64,000 nucleotides of DNA from Echinometra lucunter (taxonomy: Eukaryota; Echinodermata; Echinoidea; Camarodonta; Echinometridae), in the NCBI GenBank assembly GCA_029962745.1, contig CM057157.1, positions 20,778,410 to 20,842,409 of the forward strand, written 5' to 3'. Under the pieces are notes generated by a model. That model was given only the letters and a program-made list of their open reading frames with translations, ran no database searches and had not been told where the DNA came from. Shown here one piece after another: positions 36,901 to 52,233 of this stretch. The translations under genes and the position numbers were made by a program. Numbering within the stretch: the stretch's first letter is position 1; each line of letters begins with the position of its first letter.

Positions 36901-39900
36901 TAACATACAACATGAATGATGTAATAAACAGTGGACACTTTTACTTCCACAGTGGAAACTTCCTTCTTAACACTTTCACACTTCACACTTGTGTTGCAAT
37001 TTACATGTAGGTGCCGGTAGCTTAGCGAAACAGTGGTACTGTTTGTTTGTTTGTTTGTTTTTATTTCCATATCAACATTTAGTAAGAAAAAATAAATACA
37101 TGACAATTCATGAAGATATGTAATTATGGAGGATGGCCCATTTCAGTAGCATTTACAAAATGCAAATGTTCTTCCATGGGGTCCTACATATACGTTGTAC
37201 ATGTATGCAACTGTTCTTCCATGGGTCCTGTGCAACTGTTCTTCCATGGGTTCCTATGCAACTGAATATTCTTCTGTGGTGTCCTATAGAACTGCTCGTC
37301 CATGGGGTCCTGTGCAACTGTTCTTCCATGGGGTCCTGTGCAAACGTTCTTCCATGGGTTGCGAAAAGCTGCGTCCAGAACGTAAACAATACAGACAACT
37401 ACATGTATACATTTTGCCTTCTTTACACGTCTTTCAGTGCCACGCTGATTTGCTATTACCTTTAAATACTGCATATGGCACTTTTAAAAAAAGATGTATT
37501 TCTCAATGTTAATCTCAATCTTAATAGATTTCTTTCCTTTTATCTTTGTGTGTCTCCTCAGGCTTAAAGAAGAAGAAAGAGGAAAGAAAAAGAAATTATC
37601 ATTCCACTGTGATATGATTTCTAATCAGAATTTTTTTTTTATTCCCATAATGAATACTGAAGGAAATAATTGATCACCCATGCTATATACATGTATATTC
37701 ATTGCTGAGCAATGATTGCTTACAGTGTACATCAGCATTCACATCAGTAGGCAACAATAAAAACAATTTAAAATGAAATCAATTTACCTATCATGAAGGG
37801 TTAATTAAACTTATGTTTTTTCCCCCCAAAAGGGATTTGTATATCAAGATTATCCCAAGGTGATAAGTCCATTGTTTTAAGTTGCAGCCTCGGTATTCAT
37901 TAAACTGGATCGCAATTTATAGATTTACGAACATTTTCTGTCATGGTGAAGAGTGTTAAAAGCCATTTTTAATCCCTTCATTTGATGGGAAAAGCCCATA
38001 AAGGTTTGACATTGTGCATTGATTCTCGTTATTCATGGTCGAGGGATTAGTCCTGGATGCGGCTGTCTTTCAGCAACATCTGAATCAGGACGATGTGGCT
38101 ATTTTCAGGGTCAGAGTCAGTCGAAATGAGCTTAATTACCGACCAGATGCGAATCTGTGCTCTGCCCAATAACTTCCAATTAGAGACCGTAAACCAGTGG
38201 TATCCTGTTTAAGATTTGTCCAAAGTTCTGTCCAAATAGTTTAATAGAACCACCCAATAATTGAGTAGTCACTAGGAGCTACGTGTACATGTAGACTTTC
38301 TCACTTATATCTCGTACTGGCTGTTCTAGTTTAGAACGATTTTAATTGTGTCCATGCATCTTCAGGGCAACTTGTGCACCTTCATTTTGAAAAGTCCTGC
38401 AGAAGTTGCGGTTATTTTGGTTGACAAAGCATTGGATTATCCCAGTTTGATTGATCAGGGTTCAAGTGAGGTCAACACATCTAAAGGAGTGAGGTTTGGT
38501 TAATAAAGTAACATATTCTGTTTGAAAGTATTTCTGAATTCTAGGATTACCTAAAGTATTTCTGAATTCTAGGATTACTTGGAGTAGTTTTTGAAATGGA
38601 ATTAAAGGGGGTACCCAATGCTGAAACAATGTTAGTTCATTTAAAAGAGCATGATTTTATTAGCAGAAAATTATCTGCCTAGATTTTTTTTTTAAGTCGT
38701 GTTGCCAAGGAAACCCCCAAATGTGGTAAGATTTCAGGATATTTTTTGACCCCTCAGCTGTGACCCAGTTTCAACTCGGTTCCCACTTTGACGTCAAAAT
38801 GACGTCAAAGTGGGTACCTTGTCGCGCAATTCTAGCAAAATGCGCGCAAGGTATCATACATATTGTACAGTCTAGCGCGCAGCACAACTGCAATGCGCGA
38901 AGCTGGGTACCCACTTTTACGTCATACCTCATACTCAAATTTTTTGGTCAACTCTTGACTTTTTATGAGAAAACTAGCCAAAATGCATTGATTTCAATTT
39001 AAAATCATCAAATTTTTAATGTTATTCTTCTTAGAATTCTATTCTCGATCATATATCAACAAAAAAATTACCATTGTGTAATCACTTTAAGAAAGTACAT
39101 GTATCATGGGTAGCCTTTCCACATTGCAGAACCCAAAAGTTGGGAGCCGGCCTTTCTTTTTTGAGCATGGCATGGTCAGTTTAAAATTATTTGTAAATTC
39201 TAGGATTACAGCTGTACTTGGAGTAGATTTTGAAATGCAGTTAAGAAAGTACATGTAGCCTTTCCATATTGCAGAAACCAAAAGTTATTTACTATCATCT
39301 TATTTACATTGCAATCAAACTTTGCATGCAGGTGTTCTATTATTATACTTGTATGTATATATAAGATACATACATGTACACTGTATATATTGTATATCTA
39401 AAGTACATGCAATATCTGATCGGTTTATTCCTAAAGATTAGATTAGTCTTGAGGAGTTTTACATACATGTATGTATTGGTTTCCTCTTGTAAAAAAAAAA
39501 AAGAAAAAAAAAGAAAGAAAGAAATGACATGTCTTACTGTTCAGCATGCAGTTCTGAAACTAAAGTGCCATGTTTTACAAATACTTCAGAACATTTATTA
39601 TTGATTTAAAAAAAAAAATGTTAATCTTCTTGAAACACAGTTGGGAACTAGCGTACCATAAAATTCATAATTTCTAAGCATTAAGGGTGGTTCAGTGACT
39701 AATCATTTAGTACATGTACGTGTGTATCTGTCAACAATTTTTTGATCACTTTGGAGAGGAAATTAAGTCATGCATCGGTCACAAAAACTTGGTTCGAAGT
39801 TAGTGAATTAGCAAACATCCAGTTTTTTCCTGAGTTCCAAGGCACCTGTTTAAGAAAGCTTTTGATATATAAATAGATATCATCAATTCTGGATGATCCT

Positions 39901-42900
39901 CATTACATGTATGTGGACAAGCACATTGCTCATTATGTTTTACTTCATTTTCCAAAATGAAAAACATGGTTGGAGAATGTTATTTCCCCAGAATGCGTAC
40001 TTTGACTACATGTAGTTGCGAGTATATCGTATGTCAGTGATAAACTGGTACTTTTCTACGATCCGACACCAATGAATGGTTGAACAATAAGAGATGTAAA
40101 TTACCGGTGAAGTGGAACAAACTACATTTATATATATCCAAATTATCAATGATAAAGTGAATTAAGTGATAATGCCTCATTGCAAGTGTTTAACATCAAA
40201 GAAGAATAGAAGAGAAATACACTTCTGCTCATTAATACCAATTTCTGGCACATACAAATTTTTCAAATGGTTGACCTTTAAGTCAAGGAAAATCAGGTTA
40301 ACTTTACTGAAAGGAATACAGTATTTGATGTTTTAATCAGTTCATCCTTATTTATAATGTATATTGTCATATTTGTGTTGACTTTTTCAAATATTGATGA
40401 ATGCACGTTCCCACACACACTTCTCATCTTTTATGTTTGCAACCTCTCCATTCAGGGACGGCAATCTGCGAGAGAGTGACCAGATCCTAGCCATTAACGG
40501 CGCCCTCGTCGACTCCAGCGTTTCCCACAAACAGGCCATCGGCATGCTCCAGAAGGTCAAGGACAAGGTCAACCTCATTGTAGCCCGAGGGGGGCTCCAC
40601 ATCCCAACCCCATCCAAGGCAGAATCTACTGCTGCCCCGCCCAGCCACTCACTGGTTGCCAACGGGCAGCAGAATGACCTGAGTGGGATGGGGGAGGAAG
40701 GGTTGAGGATGGAAGAGCCTGGCATGCAAGGAGCCGTGATGGGAGTAGGGGGCATGGTCGCTCTGACAGCCAATCAGGACTCTCAGATGCAGATGGATCA
40801 AGAACCGGATGATTATGCCTTAGTAAGTTTTTAAAACTTTTTTTCATTTTGTTGTGATATTATCTGGGATGGTTACCGCAAGCTCTATATTATCTTATTA
40901 TGTACATTTGCCTCTCTCCATCCAGGTGTAGTTAACTGGTAAGATGTAATTCCTGGAATGCTCTTAAGCCTTAAGACAGCTTGGCTTAAGCCAGGATAAT
41001 CATACTACCTTGAACATGTACGAGCCTAAAGGATCCCCTATGATGGATACGTTTACCATATACACGTAAATGTAAATTTTATACATGTTTACCTACTATT
41101 AGATTATTGTAGTGAAAATATGTAGATTTTCCCTGCAGTTCAGATTGGAAGTTGTCATTACACAGGCACCTAATAGTACCCACTAAGCAGTTATGATACA
41201 GTTTTAATTGTGACAGTTTATGTCTTCAGTTCTGTTGCTGACATTCTAAATCAAGATCTGAAAAAAAGATAAATTTTCATTGTTCGTGATGTTCATCATC
41301 CACAAGTGGCGTGTAGTCAGTGAAACTTAATTGCTTGTCTGTGTTGCCAGTTTTGTTCAGAACATGTTTGTTATTATGCATTTTTACAACGATTGAGTTT
41401 TGATTGAACATCATTCATCCGTTATAAGCCTATGTAGTACGTACATGAGGCTGAAAAAATGATTATGTTAAAAAGTTAACACCAACCAATTAAATCCCTA
41501 AAAATGTTTGGAAACTCAGGTTTGATTGATTATATCTCTCTTGCCATGGCATAATCATCGCTGTGTTTAGTATCTTTAGAAAGCATGTTTATCCATGTTT
41601 AGCATGATGTCCTATTCAGTCATGGAATGCGCAGTACATCATGGAATAAGGGGCAAGGTCAAAATTGAAAAGTTGCAAAATGCACTGCTCTTATTGTGCT
41701 CTCAGATGATTTTCCATGAGCAACATAGTAAACATACACTCTGCACCGAAACAGTCGTGCATGAAGTTGAAGAGGCAAAATAGCACTGAAACTTGTAATG
41801 CACTCAAACAGTGTGCACATGGTTTCTGAATGTTGAATTGAAAACCCATTTAGTCTAGCACATGGCACATCTTGACTGTAAATGTCTAGCAAAACGATCA
41901 AGATTTTGCAACGCCGAGAGGGCAATGAAGCGGAGTATCATGCGCAGTATGTTTTCTGAGGCAACGTCCTCTCTTTGCACTCTCTTTGAGATCACCAGTT
42001 TCTCAGAACTTTGTGTCCGTTTGGATATGGTGCCAGGACTTACTCCAAACCATGCTGCAACATCTTTTTGGAGAACCCTGGCTCCAGTTGATCTATTGCC
42101 TGGGCCTTTTCAACATTGGTTAACCTAGGCATGATGCATCAGAAGTTGATGACCAAACAGTAGTGAATCTTAATCTTCCCTGACATTTCACCATAGTGCA
42201 TGAATTTCGTTTTCAGATTCTGAAGAATTTGGCATTCATGGATGACCAGTCTGGAACAGTTACTATAGCCCTACATCATTTTATTTAAAAAAAAAATCAT
42301 ACTGTCTTATATATTCAAAGAAAGGAGAGTGCTCTTCGCAAAAATTTCACCTGTTCATTTTGCAACATTTCCCCTCAGATCCTACCATTTATTCTAATGT
42401 ACTGCTCATTACATGACTGCAAACTCATAACATACATGTATGGTATCATTTTAAAGAGGAATAAACATGCTTTCTAAGGATACTAAAAAGGCAGTCGTTG
42501 TGCCATGACAAGAGAAATACAATCAATCAGACTTGAGTTCCCTAACTTTTTTTGAGATGTTTTGTTAAATGGAATCTGTTTGCATACAATTCATTATTAG
42601 GGTTAAAAGTTCAGAAGACATGGTCATTATTTATTTTTGTGATCAATGATATATTAAAGCATTGGCCTCATACATCTGGTTCTCACAATTGAGGTCAGAA
42701 TGAATGGGATACTGTTTATAATCATTGACAAGTAACCTTAAAAATCATTGAATCCAATCTGATTGAATCATTTTGCTCTTTAAGGGTTTAAGTCTCTGTG
42801 CTTGCTTATATTGCTATTGATGAGCAATATTAGATTATTACAATGTATTCCCTCTTTTAACTCACAATGCAGGTCAAATTTAATGATACATATATAGATA

Positions 42901-45900
42901 CATGTGTATTGTTTATGTTTACAATCATTAGAATGAACTTACAGGGCTTATGAAAACAGAGATTGTATACTTTGTCATTGATGAGTAATATACACAATTA
43001 CTTTTGATACAATGCTCGCAATTACGGTAGGCCAAAATAAACAGGACATTGTTTTTGTCTGCAGTGGATGATTAATGTTGCAGATATATATTTCTTGTAT
43101 GCATGATGGTCAGAAAAATATGTTCACTTTTGAAGACATGTAATTAACCAATTTCTATTTCCTTCTTATGATTCAGAGTTGAGTGTCATAAGAATGAAAT
43201 TGTGTTGTGTTGTGTATGTTCTCAGCCAATCAATTATAACAGAACAATTGTCAATTTGAGGTACCAGGTCATAACAAATACAGCACATTGCATTGTCTAT
43301 GTGCTTTAAAATCAATGAAATATTTACCTTTAAAATCAATGAAATATTTACCATTAAGTTGAAAGTAAAAAGGGTGCATTGTATTGCTTATTTTTCTACA
43401 TTTGCCACTCTCCACTCGGGTGAAGTAAAGGGATACCTGATAAGAAGAAATTCTTGGAATGCTTTGGTGCCACATCGTGTTGGCTCAGGTAAAGCCAGAG
43501 TAATAATATAATACATTTATTTTGTATAAAGTGCAGTTAACTTATTATTATTATTTTGAAAATAACATGAAAGGTTCAGGTTCGTATGATATGATTTTCT
43601 TTTCAATCCAGTCATCTTCAGGCGAACCTGACCAGTCCATGCTTGCCCCCAACATTGAGGTCATTGACCTCTACAACAAGGGATCAGGCCTGGGTTTCGG
43701 CATCGTAGGAGTTCGAGATATCGGCATCGTCGTCAAGACTATCGTGCCTGGTGGAGCTGCAGAAGAGGTAGGCAACCATGCCATTTTCATAGACTGTGTT
43801 AGGTCCTACAACACTAGAATATTTGGAGGGGTATGGGGGGTAATTTGCCCTCACTTCCGTACCGAACATGACCCACAAAAAGTTGGGGGGGGGTCTGACA
43901 AGGACTACCAAAATTTCAGTTATTTTACTGCTGTCTTTTTTCAGGGAAAGCTAAACCAGATTTTAATCAAGATATGTTATTAAGTTGAGGGTCTCTTTAG
44001 CCTCTGTATTTCAAAACTTTTCAGAATTAATTTCCAACTTTTGTGAATATCAAAGAGTCTTAAACTAGAGAGTACTGTAATCTAGATACTTCATTCAGCT
44101 CACAAATCTCTCTGATCTAACTCCTAGTCTTCTAGAATGCAATGGAGATCTGCTGTTAATTTTCATGGATACAGTTCCATACAGACTTACTGTATGTGAC
44201 ATATGCTTGGGTGTGCCCAAGATAGAACAAAGATATGGATCTTTGTAGAAAGAGGCTTCGTCATGCCTAGTAAACATTCTTGATGAATGTATGTGATATA
44301 AACTGCATGCACACTTGCACCATATCTTCAAGATTTTATAGCAGATATTAGAACTGCAAAAAAAAAGACACAGCAAAATAAAGGAACTGTCATTAACTGT
44401 ATAATGAAAATTCATCAACTGCCTAACTTTACCTGGTGTTACCTCAGTGAAGCTTGTACACTTTGTAGAAATAAATATTTTTTGCATAGTAATGACAAGT
44501 AGTAGTGTGTTTAATGAGGTCTTTCAATAATGTTAATGATAATAACAAATGAAAAAAATCATAGCAGTCATAAAAGATTCTTGCTGTTATGATATTGAAA
44601 TATATTTTTTTTCAGATAGGATACTTGAAAATATGTTACTTATAGTAGAAGAAAAATGTAAAAGAAAACACACTGATTGCATAAAATATTTTTTCCCCCA
44701 TTGAAATTATATTAGATACATGTATTACTCTTTTTGCAATAATTCATGTTACTAGCAGTTACTGCTGATCACTCCTACATTTTGACAGTACAATAGGTTC
44801 GTCATAGGGTTAATATTGTGTGTGTGCATTGAAGCTAGGAATGAATGCATTGTTATTTCTCTATGCAATGTCTTCAAATAATCGACATTCCATTCTAATG
44901 GTGTAATAGGGTTATTGTATTCCAAAGGTCACCTGATACTTACTGGGTTCAGACCGGAAGAATATCAAGAATAGCACTGTATTGAATTCATATTGGTATG
45001 TTGATCAATATGAACATGACTGACTTGTTTGGTTTCACTCTCAGTATTACATTTACATGTACATGATATGGAGTCTAAAATGTAGACAGTGTGTACATAT
45101 ACTTTATGTTATATTGCTATTTAGAAGTTGAATTGGTACATGGTACAGATGAAATGTAACATGTTTCAATAGAATACATCAACATTAAAGGATTAACAAG
45201 TTATACATATAAAAAATTAAAGAGGAAGCAAGGGAAGAGGGGGAGGAAGAAGAAGAAGAAGGAGAAGAAGAAGAAGAAGAAGGAGAGGAAGAAGAAGGCA
45301 TGCTTTGTTACGTGTACATGTTTGTCAAATACCCCTTCAAATTGTCAACTGAGAAACAGAAGGGACTTATTTTGATACATCCTTTGGTAGTTTTTTAAAA
45401 AGTTAATGCCAACTCAACAGATGACTATTAGTAATGTACATGATGTTATGTTTTTACATCTGCTCATTGTAACAAGGAGAGCTAAAGTTAATTGTATTGT
45501 GAAAATGGACAAGGACATACACTTACATACATAATATTCACCTCAGTTTCACCTTATTCTAGCTAAATCAGAAAAAAATTGTGTGATAGAAGTCTCCCAG
45601 GCATTTAGAGCACCACACACGTGTAGTGTATTAGTGCTTGCTGTAAGAAAGAAAATGAAGAGATGTTTAGTACTGCAGAATCAGAGAACGGCAAATGAAA
45701 TTGATGTACATGTACTGTAAAATTGGAAATTTTTGCACGATTAGTTTTTTGTGTTCGGCCAAGTTGAACACAATCATGCATTTTTAATTTTCGGGGTCAG
45801 TTAGAATAATGGTATTCACATGCACAATTAACAAAATATTTCGTTTTATTATGGCGCAAGCCGCAAGTGTCGTGCTGCACGAAATGCACGAAAATATCAA

Positions 45901-48900
45901 CACCGTGAAAATATACAGTACTTAAGCTATTTGACATGCACTCATCAGAGTGCGGTGAGTACAGAAAGCTGAAAATACATGTAAAATTTTGAAAAAATCT
46001 TAGCTGACGAATTATAAGTTAAAATATCACAAAAATAGAAAGCTTGAAAATCATGAAAGGCTGAACTTTTTTCTCACTTCAGCAAGAATTATCTGAATGG
46101 GAGGTATTTTTGCACAAAATTGGATATAGAGGGCAGACTTGTAGGAAGGAAAAAATAGAGTGCTCTAAATCTAGGGCTTAGTCAGTGTCTGTGAGATGCA
46201 GACTGATGTGTTGAAAGAGATCCAGGCATCAGTGTCAGTTCTACTAGGACCTATCCTTGATAGATCTTTCCTTCCTTTTTTAACAAAACTCTGTACTGGT
46301 TTGGGTTAAGTCTAAATAGTTTTTTTTTCCCTCAAATTGGCAACACTTTTTATTTTCCATTCCTTCATAGTTTGACAAAATAAAAAGTAAACTTACATGA
46401 ACCAAGGGGAAAGAAAATTACGAAAGATAAATGCCAATCTGCACATGAAAATAGCGACTCTTTATTTTACACTGCATTGCCAGTTCAGAGAATTTGATGA
46501 TAATTTACAAATAAATCGCTCTTATTCAAGATTGCCACAATCAACTGCATTGAAAATGAAAAAGAATTTTTTTAAAGTCCTTTATCATTTTTTACAAGCT
46601 TTTTTCACCTGCATGATTGATAAGCTTCAGTGAATAAAGTATTGTACATTTAGCTTTATAACCAGTGTAAAAAATATATTTGGACCAGGGAAAACATCTA
46701 CTGCTATTTTAAAAAAAAAACAGTGGAAGGACAATTTTTTTTCGGTTGATCTTTTTAGACTTTATAGAATCAAGTCGACAGCAGCAGCTTTTCCACTTGC
46801 AAGCATTTGATTTTCATTTTCAACAATTTTACAGCTATATTAGCCATGCATGTAGCTACAGGATAAACACCTGTCATAGTAGGTCAATCTGTGAATATCA
46901 TGAATTGTTCAGGATGAAGTATCCTATGACTTTCTAGTACCTACCCATCAATCAAATTTTCAGTCCTTACACTTGGCTTAAGTAAGCTATAAAAGGCCTT
47001 GTTCATACTTTGCAAAGTAAACCACCCATAAAAGCTAAGTAGAAACCATTTTTATTAGTCTAATAAGCACTCCACATCATTTACTGTTGCTTCATCATTT
47101 TTTTTTTTATTTAATCCTTTTCACTGCTTCATGTAAACGAGGCTTGAGCATTTACACTGGCAGGGGAAGTTGGTTGTCGTTAATAAGTCGTTTAAGCTTC
47201 TCAGGCAATTTATCTGTCTTTCATCAGATTGTTATTCCCCCGTTAGTCAAATATAGATGAAGCTCGCTCTTCCTGTTATTTCTGTATGACTCAATACCTT
47301 GATGGAGGGTGAGATAAAACTGTGTATCAAGGATGTATTGCTTTTTAAAAATGTTTTTGATATGACATGTTTAGAAACCTCAATTTAGAGAGACCCTCAT
47401 GCTAAAGTATATTTGACCCCTTTTAATCTCTTTATTTTCTTTTCTCTTCATTTTTAGGGGGAGGGAAGAGGTGGGGGGGGGGACCTCACATGTATAAAAT
47501 AGAACATCACATAAGGCTTGTCCAGATATGAGGAGTGAAACCGCAGGGGGTGGGGGGGGGGGGTTGAATAGCAATGACACGACATAGGGTTGCGCTTAAA
47601 ATGTCTTGCACTCATTCGCGTGCATGTTATAAAATGTGCTTAAACCCCCCCCCCCCCCCACGGTTTCCCTCTTTATGTTTGAACGGGCCTTTACACATAC
47701 CTATTCGGTACACATACATGGTTTTTGGTGCTGATGAATTCCACATACCAAAAAAATAACCTGAGTTCAGCAACAGCAGTAAGAAGAGGTTAGAAACATT
47801 GAATGCGATCATCATGATTTTCACATATCTATCGAGAAAGAGAATTCTATTCATACTGGTTACATATATGTATAAGTATAAAATCATAGACCTTTTCTTA
47901 TTTTCAGGAGTGCTCTCAAAGGAATTCTGTACCATTGGCACCACCTACATACATGTATATGCTCACTGATAGATGTAAGAAGGGGGCACAAGTGATCTGT
48001 GCCCTTTGCCTTTTTAACCCCAAGTGGCATAATCGAGTATGCAACCCCCAAAAAAAACCCCCCCCCCCCAAAAAAAAAAAAAAAAAAAAAAAAAATCATG
48101 AGAAAAGAGTGGAGACCTTTATTCTCTCATTTTCCATTGTTATATTTTCTTATTTATTTTTTTGTTTATTTTTGCTTGTCATGATTTTTCTGTAATAATG
48201 CCCCATCTTTTTCAAAATCCTGGATTTGCTCCTGCCTATGGAATTCTTTGTCATCAATTTGTGGACTGGTATTCCTACAACCACTCAAATTAATTTTCTT
48301 CTTATCTTTTCTTTCCTCTAAAATAATCTTCTGTTTCTAACAGGATGGCCGCCTCCAGAGTGGAGACATCATCCTCCGCATCGGGGAGACTGACCTGGAC
48401 GGTATGAACAGCGACCAGGTAGCCTCGGTCCTGCGGCAGTCCGGTAGCCATGTCCAGTTGGTGGTAGCCCGAGGAGCACTACCGGTCATCCAACCCTCCC
48501 CTGTTCCTGCCCCTGCCCCTGCCCCGCCCATGGATCTGGAGGTGGAGGGGAGGGTAGAGGGGGGTACAAGGATGCCCCCTCAAGGACTGGACTTGCTGGG
48601 ACAAGGGCAAACGGAGCCGGAACCTCTTCCCGTCTCACCCCCACCAAATATGGCAGAGGTATGTACAAGTTAATGCTATTATTTGTTTTATTTCCTTTAA
48701 GATAGTGGTTATGAACCATTTTGACCAATGGTCCTGTCTGGATATTATTTTCCATGCTCTGACCGTTAAGTGCAATTTACAATTAATGCAAGCGCACATA
48801 AGAATATAACTGTGATCATTTCTGACATGTCTATTGCCCCTGAAACCTTAAATGATTTGAAACTCCAGTTAACATCCACAGTCTTCAGATTTGGGTCTTT

Positions 48901-51900
48901 CATCATTTCTAGTACTTTCTTTCCATCCTTCTCCCTTCTGAATCTCTATCTGTCCCTTCTTTTCTGGTTTTTTTCTTTTCTGTATTTATCTCTCTCTTTA
49001 CTTCTTGCTTTCCAAATGCACATAGCCACTGATGTCATTCATCTTTGATATATTACCCCTGTCTAGCTCACATCTGGTATTCACGCTGGTGAGGTGTTCG
49101 AGGTACAATTAGCTAAAGGAAATCAAGGACTTGGCCTCTCTATTGCAGGCTTCATCAAGAAGACGCCGGATGGTATGTATGTTGGTAGCATTTAAAAGTA
49201 CATGCTTTCATTGTACTCGTAAAATGCTTTGCCCTTGGTCAGCCATTAAAGCTCATGTAGCAAAGCAAAAAGAAAATTGGCGTGAAACTGATTCAGTATA
49301 GTTTCACATTGTCCACCTTGTGTACATGTATATGTTTGAGATCATGTGCTATTCGATTCATGATTTGTGGAGAATTTCAGTGTAAAACTTCAAAATGAAC
49401 ACAATGTAATGGTTACACTCTGCCCAACGTTAGGACCCTTGCTCACCGACAGCTTCCCGCACAACGATCACAGTGCTTTGTTACACTTGTCTCATAAACA
49501 CAACTTGCATTGGTTTTACGTGTGCAGGCCTGTGTATTTATGTCACTGATATGAATATAGCAGGTTACAGGTTTATTTTGAAAAGGCTATGATTTCAAAT
49601 GATTGAGATTCTTGATTTGTTGGCATGATTGCTTGCTACAGTCAATTAACCTCATTACTGGGTTTATCCGCACAGGTGGAGAAACTTCAGGAATCTTTGT
49701 GAAGAAGATTGCAGAAGGGAGTGCTGCATATTTGTCTGGAAACATCAGAGTTGGTGATCAGATCATTGAGGTAAGTCTCTGCTACCCTGTATACAGGACA
49801 TTTTACATTTACATGGAGAGCAACACAAGCTTGATACATCATCATTTTGTATTGTATTGTATTTTGTATTGGCATTATATGACATCTGAAATGAAATATC
49901 TTCCTAAAAGGACACATCCAAGATATGTGGTCATTTATTGTCCCATGCTTTACCAAATACTGTGGAGTTTTATCTGCCAACTCTACAAGTCAATGAAGAA
50001 ATAGGAACAAGCGATCAAAAAACTGTCCAAAATAGGGACATTCCTAAATTTCCTATATTCCAGTAAATTTCCATAGACAGATTTTTACAAAAATAGGGCT
50101 ACAAGGTCTTCAAGGGTAAAAATTGCTCTTTCCTTTTCTCCCCAAATAGGGACAGTTGGCAGGTATGGAGTTCTGCATTGACATCAGGGGCCCGTAACAC
50201 AAAGGTTTGCGATCAATCGCAAATTTAAAACAACCGTTCTGATTGGTCCAGGGTCATCTTTTTGAAAGAGATGCGTATGAAACAATGGTCTTGATTGGCT
50301 GTTACAACTTTGCGATTGATTGCAAATCTTTGTGTTAAGGGGCCCAGATGTGTAATATTTCACTTCATTTTTTGTTTCGTCTAAAAAGCTCTAGTTGGTA
50401 TAGCAATGCAGTACAGTTATGCGTTGTACTAAAATCTGAGACGTGGTTGTAACATGTAGGAAAAGATGGTATAGACGAGCCCAAAACTGCAAATTTGAAA
50501 GCAGTTTTATCATCTTTCGTTCTGCATGATATCTGTCTTCCACCCAGGTGGATGGAGTGAACGTGCAGGGATATGACAACAAGGCCGCAGTGGATCTTCT
50601 CCGCCAAACAGGTGCTGTGGTGATGCTTAGGCTCGTTAGATTTCCTCCAGAACAGCCCCAACAAGAGGAGCCAACTCTACAAGGTAAATTAGCTGACTCT
50701 TTGCTCCAATGGAATTTTAACATTTAGTTGTTGTAACCTGTTGAGCACAATTTTATTTCAGTATAACACACATTTTCTATAGACGCTAGCCCAAGTTATC
50801 TTGGGCATAGTATGCAACAGGTTAATAGGTGGGCATGTATTCACCCTCTCTGACTTTCAGAATGTTATAGAAGTAGCAATAGATACTGATCTTAGAGGCA
50901 CCATTTTCCATCTCCTTTTTGAGACTATTATGAACGATTCATGAAGGGATGGATCGTAAAGTTTATATGTACCGAGCAAACTCTGTCACATTTTGAATAA
51001 TAGAAATATGCATCAGGTAGTTTTAGCTAGCTTAATTCATTTGCTAGCTGTGTCTCAAACATATATATTTTTCAAGAAAGTGTAAAAGAGAATAATCTTG
51101 TTCAAATTATAGTTTGAAAAGATTTGCCTGGATAACTAATCTGTTGGGATACAAAGAGCCTTAGTTTACAGTTTATTAAAGGCCAAAGCACAGATTAAGC
51201 TCACATTTCATTTGCTTTCTAATACCTTCAAAAAAATCTATAGTGGCTACTTGTTTTAATATACATCAAACCTATCTGTAAGGACAACTCCTTTTTTTCT
51301 GTTGCTGTTCCCCTAAGTAGAATGCGTCCTCTTTGAAAACCACCAATACTTTACAGAGCCAACCATTTCATACAAACCTCTTTTGTGATCTTCTTTTTCT
51401 TTTTAAACATGTCTCGGTACGAATAACCCCTGTCTTTAAATATATATTTTTCTTTCTTTGGTTGTTTGGGGTTTTTTGGTGGTGTTTTTCTTCTTCTTTT
51501 TTTTTTAAATAATTTTTGTATTGGAGGGGGGGGGGGGTAAGTGACCTTTCTATGAAGGTTATGTGTTTGTCTTCAGTAGTTTCTCTTCCCAATTTTTCAC
51601 CCCCCCCCCCCTTTAACATCTTCCTACCACAGCCCAAGCTGCACCCCTGCCTGATCTTGCCCCACCCTCTCTCCATGACGACATGGCACCAGTTGTACCA
51701 GAAGACATCGCAGTGGTTGCATCTTCACCCTTCAGTCAAGGTAGTGATGAGGAGATGGAGCAGAAAAGTCACATGGAAGAAAGCTTTGGTAAGTCATTTA
51801 TATCTAAGAAGTACATTTCCTTGATGATTAAAACTGTTTATAATTGAAAAGTGATATTAAGGAGGATTTATCTCTGTGTGTCACATGTTATCTTTCCTCC

Positions 51901-52194
51901 AATGGGAATTTATTTTCAATAACATTGAAATTTAATGAACATATATTGTAGACTTTTTCAAACTTTCAGTACATGAACTTTGAGGAGAAAATTGATGCTT
52001 CTTTTTTGTTTTTGTCGTTTGGGATAATTTGAAATTTGAATTTTGATGAAATGACAAGTTAAAGTCTAGTTTGCTCTTATTGTGTTCACTCCATACTTAT
52101 TCTAACATATTCATTTACTCTTTCATTTTCACCTTTTAAAACAGATTATCTTTATAATTGTTGTCATTATTTTTAAAAACTCATTGTCCTTTCT

Positions 52195-52233
<39 letters not shown>

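Larger units (their letters stand above)
32060..40455 (+). other. PATJ/MPDZ intron 2, repeat-rich
   Basis: An 8.4-kb intron holding an ATT/CAT microsatellite (32517-32560), a hAT-like element, two TTAA-type MITEs, a threefold 122-base repeat and a 28-base minisatellite (listed separately). The rest is AT-rich with many TACATGTA motifs. No additional exon found. Confidence 0.6.
43768..48343 (+). other. PATJ/MPDZ intron 4
   Basis: A 4.6-kb intron with a GAA-rich microsatellite (45241-45298), a TACTGTAAA-ended MITE (45714-45921), C/G runs (47536-47563, 47645-47659) and a C12A26 tract (48058-48095). Open frames here are chance. Confidence 0.55.

Noticed and set aside
37133..37512. Several overlapping open frames on both strands with repeated Phe-His-Gly or Pro-Trp-Lys motifs
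   Set aside because: All are translations of the minisatellite in different frames.
43684..43983. Extension of PATJ/MPDZ exon 4 through an open frame to 43983
   Set aside because: A GTAGGC donor after GAG at 43767 joins PDZ2 in phase; the downstream translation has no PDZ character.
47934..48195. Open frame with Pro-Lys runs
   Set aside because: Translation of the C12A26 tract in intron 4.
51516..51824. Open frame of 102 codons overlapping PATJ/MPDZ exon 9
   Set aside because: Out of phase with exons 8 and 10; the correct phase gives the acidic [12 protein letters not shown] linker.
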